Shown here: positions 4,220 to 6,842 of the stretch, one piece after another
Numbering within the stretch: the first letter of the stretch is position 1
Layout of the letters: the number at the start of each line of letters is the position of its first letter
From: CAYLZO01 sp964387775
GTDB taxonomy: Bacteria > Chloroflexota > Anaerolineae > JAAYZQ01
Direction: 5' to 3'
Length of the DNA: 6,842 bases
Assembly: GCA_964387775.1 (NCBI GenBank)
Contig: CAYLZO010000262.1
Coordinates: 1-6,842 of the forward strand
Position numbers and translations under genes: made by a program
Notes under the pieces: model-generated
Databases searched by the model: none
Seen by the model: the letters and a program-made list of their open reading frames with translations, nothing else
Told to the model about the DNA's origin: nothing

Positions 4220-6724
4220 TCATCGCTCTATTTCGGCGAGCATAGCGGCCATTCTAGCATAAGGGCTGTGATTTGGCAAATCGGCCTTTTCCGCTGTCGA
4301 TCCGCCCTGGCCCCGGGCCCGGCTGCGCTCGCCCAGCGAAAAGAGCCAGGAGAAGGATCGCCGGAGCCAAGACCGCACCGGCCCCTTGTAGCGCTTGACC
4401 ATCATGACCGTGACCGGGGCCTGGATGGCTACCCGCTCGGGAATCGTGCCAAAGAGCACCTGTTCAAAAAGCCCCTCGTCGGTTGCGCCGATGACGACCA
4501 GGTCGTGGCGGGCCGCCTCGGCCACGATGCCCTCCACGATGTCGTCGGCCGGCGTCACCTGGATCTCCATCGGATAGTCGTAGCCCGAGGATAGGCTGTG
4601 GAGCAACTCGTAGGCACTGGCCTGCGCTTCGGCAGAGGCGTCGAACGGGGCGCAGACGTGGAGCAGGGTGACGACCGGCGTCTCGCCCGTGCGCTGGGTA
4701 AAGCTGCGGGCCTGGTCTAGCGCCAGGCCGATGGCCAGTTGGGCGTTGGCCCCGCCACGGGTGGGCACCAAGATGCGCCGGGGTTCCCGCCGCTCGCGGA
4801 AGCGGACCACGGCCAGGTCGCAGGGCGGGTTGACGGCGATCAGGTCGATGACGCTGCCAAAGGCGTGGTGGGGGCTCTCGGTGTGGCCCGGCCAACCGAG
4901 GAGCATCAGGTCGGCCTTGCGGTCGCGGGCCGTGGAGGTGATGGCCCGGCCGATGTGGCGGTCGAGGCGGATCATGGTGTGGACCGGCACGTCGTATTTC
5001 CTGGCCTGGCGGATGGCGGCCTCCAGGACGGGGCGGCCTTCGCGCAGGAACATCCGCCCGTTCGAGATGGAAAGCTGCACCGGCACGCGGACCACGTGCA
5101 AGGCCAGCACCTCCCCGTCGTGGGCCAGGGCGATGGCCGAGCCCAGGATGCCCAGCACCCGGGCCTGCTCCTCGCTGGCCAGGGGCAGGAGCACGGTATA
5201 GTCCCTGGGCACCAGGCGCTCCTCGTGGAGGATCTTGACCGGGGCCTCGGCCTCTTCTTCGATGGCTCCTGCCGTGTAGGCCAAATAGACCACGACGCCT
5301 ATGCCGATCCAGGCCAGGCCCACGTACCAGGCCACCGGCTGGAAGGTGAACTGGTAGAGGGCCAGGCCCAGGTTGGTGACGATGCCCAGAAGGGGCAGCA
5401 GGGGAAAGAGCGGCGCCTTGTATCCCCGTTTCAGGTCGGGTTCGCGCAGGCGGATCAGGATCATGGCGGCGTTGGTCAGGGCGAAGGAAAGCAGGAACAT
5501 GAGGCTGGCCCCCGAGCCGACGACCTCCAGCGGCAGGCCGACGGCCATGGCCACGACGATGAGCCCCGTGACGAGGACGGCGACGTGGGGCGTGCGGTAG
5601 CGGCGGTGGATGGTGCCCATGGCCTCGGGCAACATCTTTTCTCGGCCCATGCTAAAGCCAACCCGCGACGAGGCCAGCACGCTGGCATTGAGCGCCGACA
5701 TCGTCGAAAAGAGCCCGCCGAACACGATGAGGGCCACGCCAAAGGCCGGCATAAAGTTCTCGGCGGCGCGGACGATGCCCGTCTCTTTGTAGATGCCCAG
5801 GATCTCCCACGAGGTGTTGATGGCCGGATCGCCGGGATCGAGGGCCTCGGTGACGTCCAGGGCGGCCGGGAGTTGGTCGTAGGTCTGGCCATAGACGCCA
5901 AAGCGCTCGGGGTTCACGGCGCCGATGGACACGAGGAGGATAAAGAGGTAGATGACGACGGCGATCCCCAGGGAGATAAAGGTTGCCTTGGGGATGTTCT
6001 TGGTCGGCTCCTTGACCTCCTCGCTGACGGTGGCGATGAGGTCGTAGCCCTCGAAGGCGATGAAGGTCAGGCCCATAGCTACGATGACACCGCCAAAACC
6101 CTTGGGAAACAGCGGGCTGAAGGAAGTCATGGCCCCCGGCCGCCGAAAGAAGGCCACCAGGCCAAAGGCGATAAAGACGCCGAGGACGATGATCTTGGCC
6201 ATCGTCACCACGTTCTCGGCCTTGCCGGTGACGTCGGCTCCGAGCACGTTGAGGCTGATGAAAAAGGCGCTGATGAGAACGGTGAGGAGCGCGACGGTCC
6301 AGTGGTGGCCCAGGGTGCCGACGAGGGCCTGGTGGGCGGCGGGCCAGTGGCCGCCCAGCAGCTCGACAAAGTAGCCGCCAAAGCCCACGGCGTAGAGGGC
6401 ACAGGCCACCGTGTAGGCGAACCACAGCATCCAGCCGGCCAGAAAGCCCAAGGCAGGCGGCATGGTCCGTTTCACGAAGGAATAGCCGCCCCCGGCCTCG
6501 GGGATGGCCGAAGCCAGCTCGGCGTAGCTAAAGGCGGTGAACATGGTGACGACGCCGTTGAGGGCAAAGGCGAGGATGGCGGCCGATCCCGCCTCTCCGG
6601 CGGCAATGCCCGTCAGCACAAAGACCCCGGCCCCGATCATCGCCCCCACGCCGATCATGGTGGCGTCAAAGAGCCCCAGGGTGCGGGCCAGCGTGACTTC
6701 TCCGTCTTGGGTGTGTGTGGCCAT
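4220..6724 (-). CDS. APC-family amino acid permease with two C-terminal universal stress (UspA) domains
   Basis: An 834-residue inner-membrane protein predicted to take up an amino acid or related amine by cation symport or exchange; substrate unknown. Residues 1-476 form a LeuT-fold APC transporter with 12 likely helices. The Gly-rich unwound helix 1 (G25-V-G-A-M-I-G-A-G33) and the helix 6 motif F-E-G-Y-D (214-218) followed by S-E-E-V-K-E-P are the usual substrate-site signatures. A periplasmic loop of about 50 residues (263-314) separates helices 7 and 8. The cytoplasmic tail has UspA domain 1 (about 498-634), with an intact G-2x-G-9x-G-S nucleotide motif (G600, G603, G613, S614), and domain 2 (about 638-768), where the second glycine is D739. 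A basic 65-residue tail with an amphipathic stretch (774-787) ends the protein. ATG 6724 is chosen because GGAGG (6734-6738) sits 9 nt upstream; the ATGs at 6730 (too close) and 6805 (inside the -10 box) do not fit. Confidence 0.9.
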   Translation of the reverse strand: MATHTQDGEVTLARTLGLFDATMIGVGAMIGAGVFVLTGIAAGEAGSAAILAFALNGVVTMFTAFSYAELASAIPEAGGGYSFVKRTMPPALGFLAGWMLWFAYTVACALYAVGFGGYFVELLGGHWPAAHQALVGTLGHHWTVALLTVLISAFFISLNVLGADVTGKAENVVTMAKIIVLGVFIAFGLVAFFRRPGAMTSFSPLFPKGFGGVIVAMGLTFIAFEGYDLIATVSEEVKEPTKNIPKATFISLGIAVVIYLFILLVSIGAVNPERFGVYGQTYDQLPAALDVTEALDPGDPAINTSWEILGIYKETGIVRAAENFMPAFGVALIVFGGLFSTMSALNASVLASSRVGFSMGREKMLPEAMGTIHRRYRTPHVAVLVTGLIVVAMAVGLPLEVVGSGASLMFLLSFALTNAAMILIRLREPDLKRGYKAPLFPLLPLLGIVTNLGLALYQFTFQPVAWYVGLAWIGIGVVVYLAYTAGAIEEEAEAPVKILHEERLVPRDYTVLLPLASEEQARVLGILGSAIALAHDGEVLALHVVRVPVQLSISNGRMFLREGRPVLEAAIRQARKYDVPVHTMIRLDRHIGRAITSTARDRKADLMLLGWPGHTESPHHAFGSVIDLIAVNPPCDLAVVRFRERREPRRILVPTRGGANAQLAIGLALDQARSFTQRTGETPVVTLLHVCAPFDASAEAQASAYELLHSLSSGYDYPMEIQVTPADDIVEGIVAEAARHDLVVIGATDEGLFEQVLFGTIPERVAIQAPVTVMMVKRYKGPVRSWLRRSFSWLFSLGERSRARGQGGSTAEKADLPNHSPYARMAAMLAEIER

Positions 6725-6733
6725 GAACATTCT

Positions 6734-6738
6734 CCTCC
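6734..6738 (-). promoter_or_regulatory. Shine-Dalgarno that fixes the permease start
   Basis: On the minus strand GGAGG is followed by 9 nt and then the ATG at 6724. The alternative ATG at 6730 would leave only 3 nt, too short for efficient initiation, so the protein most likely begins MATHTQ. Confidence 0.75.
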
Positions 6739-6803
6739 GTGACACAAAAAACACCGCCCCTGGCCTCTTTCCCCTCCAAGGCGCAAAGCGGCGACCGCAG
6801 ATC

Positions 6804-6831
6804 ATTATATCATACTCCCGCCCCTTGGCAA
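6804..6831 (-). promoter_or_regulatory. Sigma70-type promoter of the permease gene
   Basis: On the minus strand TTGCCA (6826-6831, five of six consensus bases) and a perfect TATAAT (6804-6809) are 16 bp apart. The expected start near 6797 gives a leader of roughly 70 nt before ATG 6724. An upstream in-frame ATG at 6805 overlaps the -10 box and would precede the transcript, so it cannot be used from this promoter. The -35 lies in the loop of the inverted repeat CTCCCGCC (6815-6822) / GGCGGGGG (6834-6841), one G-T pair included. That repeat may be an operator or part of a terminator for a gene beyond the window. Confidence 0.75.
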
Positions 6832-6842
6832 CTGGCGGGGGT

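Noticed and set aside
4739..6742. 667-codon open frame on the plus strand
   Set aside because: It is antisense to the permease, with a hydrophilic G/D/H/Q-rich translation without motifs; the minus frame is a clear APC-Usp protein.
6725..6805. N-terminal extension of the permease from ATG 6805
   Set aside because: The ATG overlaps the TATAAT -10 box, the extra residues are basic and unlike APC N-termini, and GGAGG with 9-nt spacing supports ATG 6724.

Overview
The window is a GC-rich stretch of bacterial chromosome that most resembles Chloroflexota (Anaerolineae/Caldilineae-like). The pointers are a long Pro/Thr 'TPTP' linker in a secreted protein, a second trace of such a linker at the left edge, an amino acid permease fused to universal stress domains, and a dispersed repeat built on TGTCATTCTGAG. 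This placement is inference from style; no rRNA or other marker gene is present.

Layout, left to right. (1) 1-357, plus strand: the C-terminal end of a probable secreted protein that begins outside the window, followed by a strong hairpin terminator (386-416). (2) 449-568: a palindromic, MITE/REP-like repeat between two convergent genes. (3) 600-884, minus strand: a small VapB-like ribbon-helix-helix antitoxin with a perfect TTGACA-16-TATAAT promoter and a good Shine-Dalgarno, but no toxin gene after it. Its codon use is less GC-biased than its neighbours'. (4) 1004-1057: a terminator nested in an outer inverted repeat. (5) 1067-4066, minus strand: a 999-residue exported two-barrel protein. 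It has an N-terminal membrane/signal segment, a beta-rich domain, a GH18 (YaaH-like) barrel lacking catalytic residues, an Ig-like domain, a Pro/Thr linker and a clan GH-A glycosidase-like barrel with both glutamates in place. (6) 4220-6724, minus strand: an APC-family amino acid permease with 12 predicted membrane segments and two cytoplasmic UspA domains. It has its own sigma70-type promoter at 6804-6831.

The three minus-strand genes are separated by 153-182 bp gaps. Two have their own recognisable promoter, so they look like independent units rather than one operon. No shared pathway is evident. The glycosidase-like protein and the left-edge protein both act outside the cell, the permease in the membrane, and the antitoxin is an accessory gene. 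I see no CRISPR array, tRNA, rRNA, integrase or transposase. The most notable points are the pseudo-GH18 plus GH-A fusion, the orphan antitoxin abutting a palindromic repeat, and the permease whose two UspA domains differ in the state of their ATP motif.
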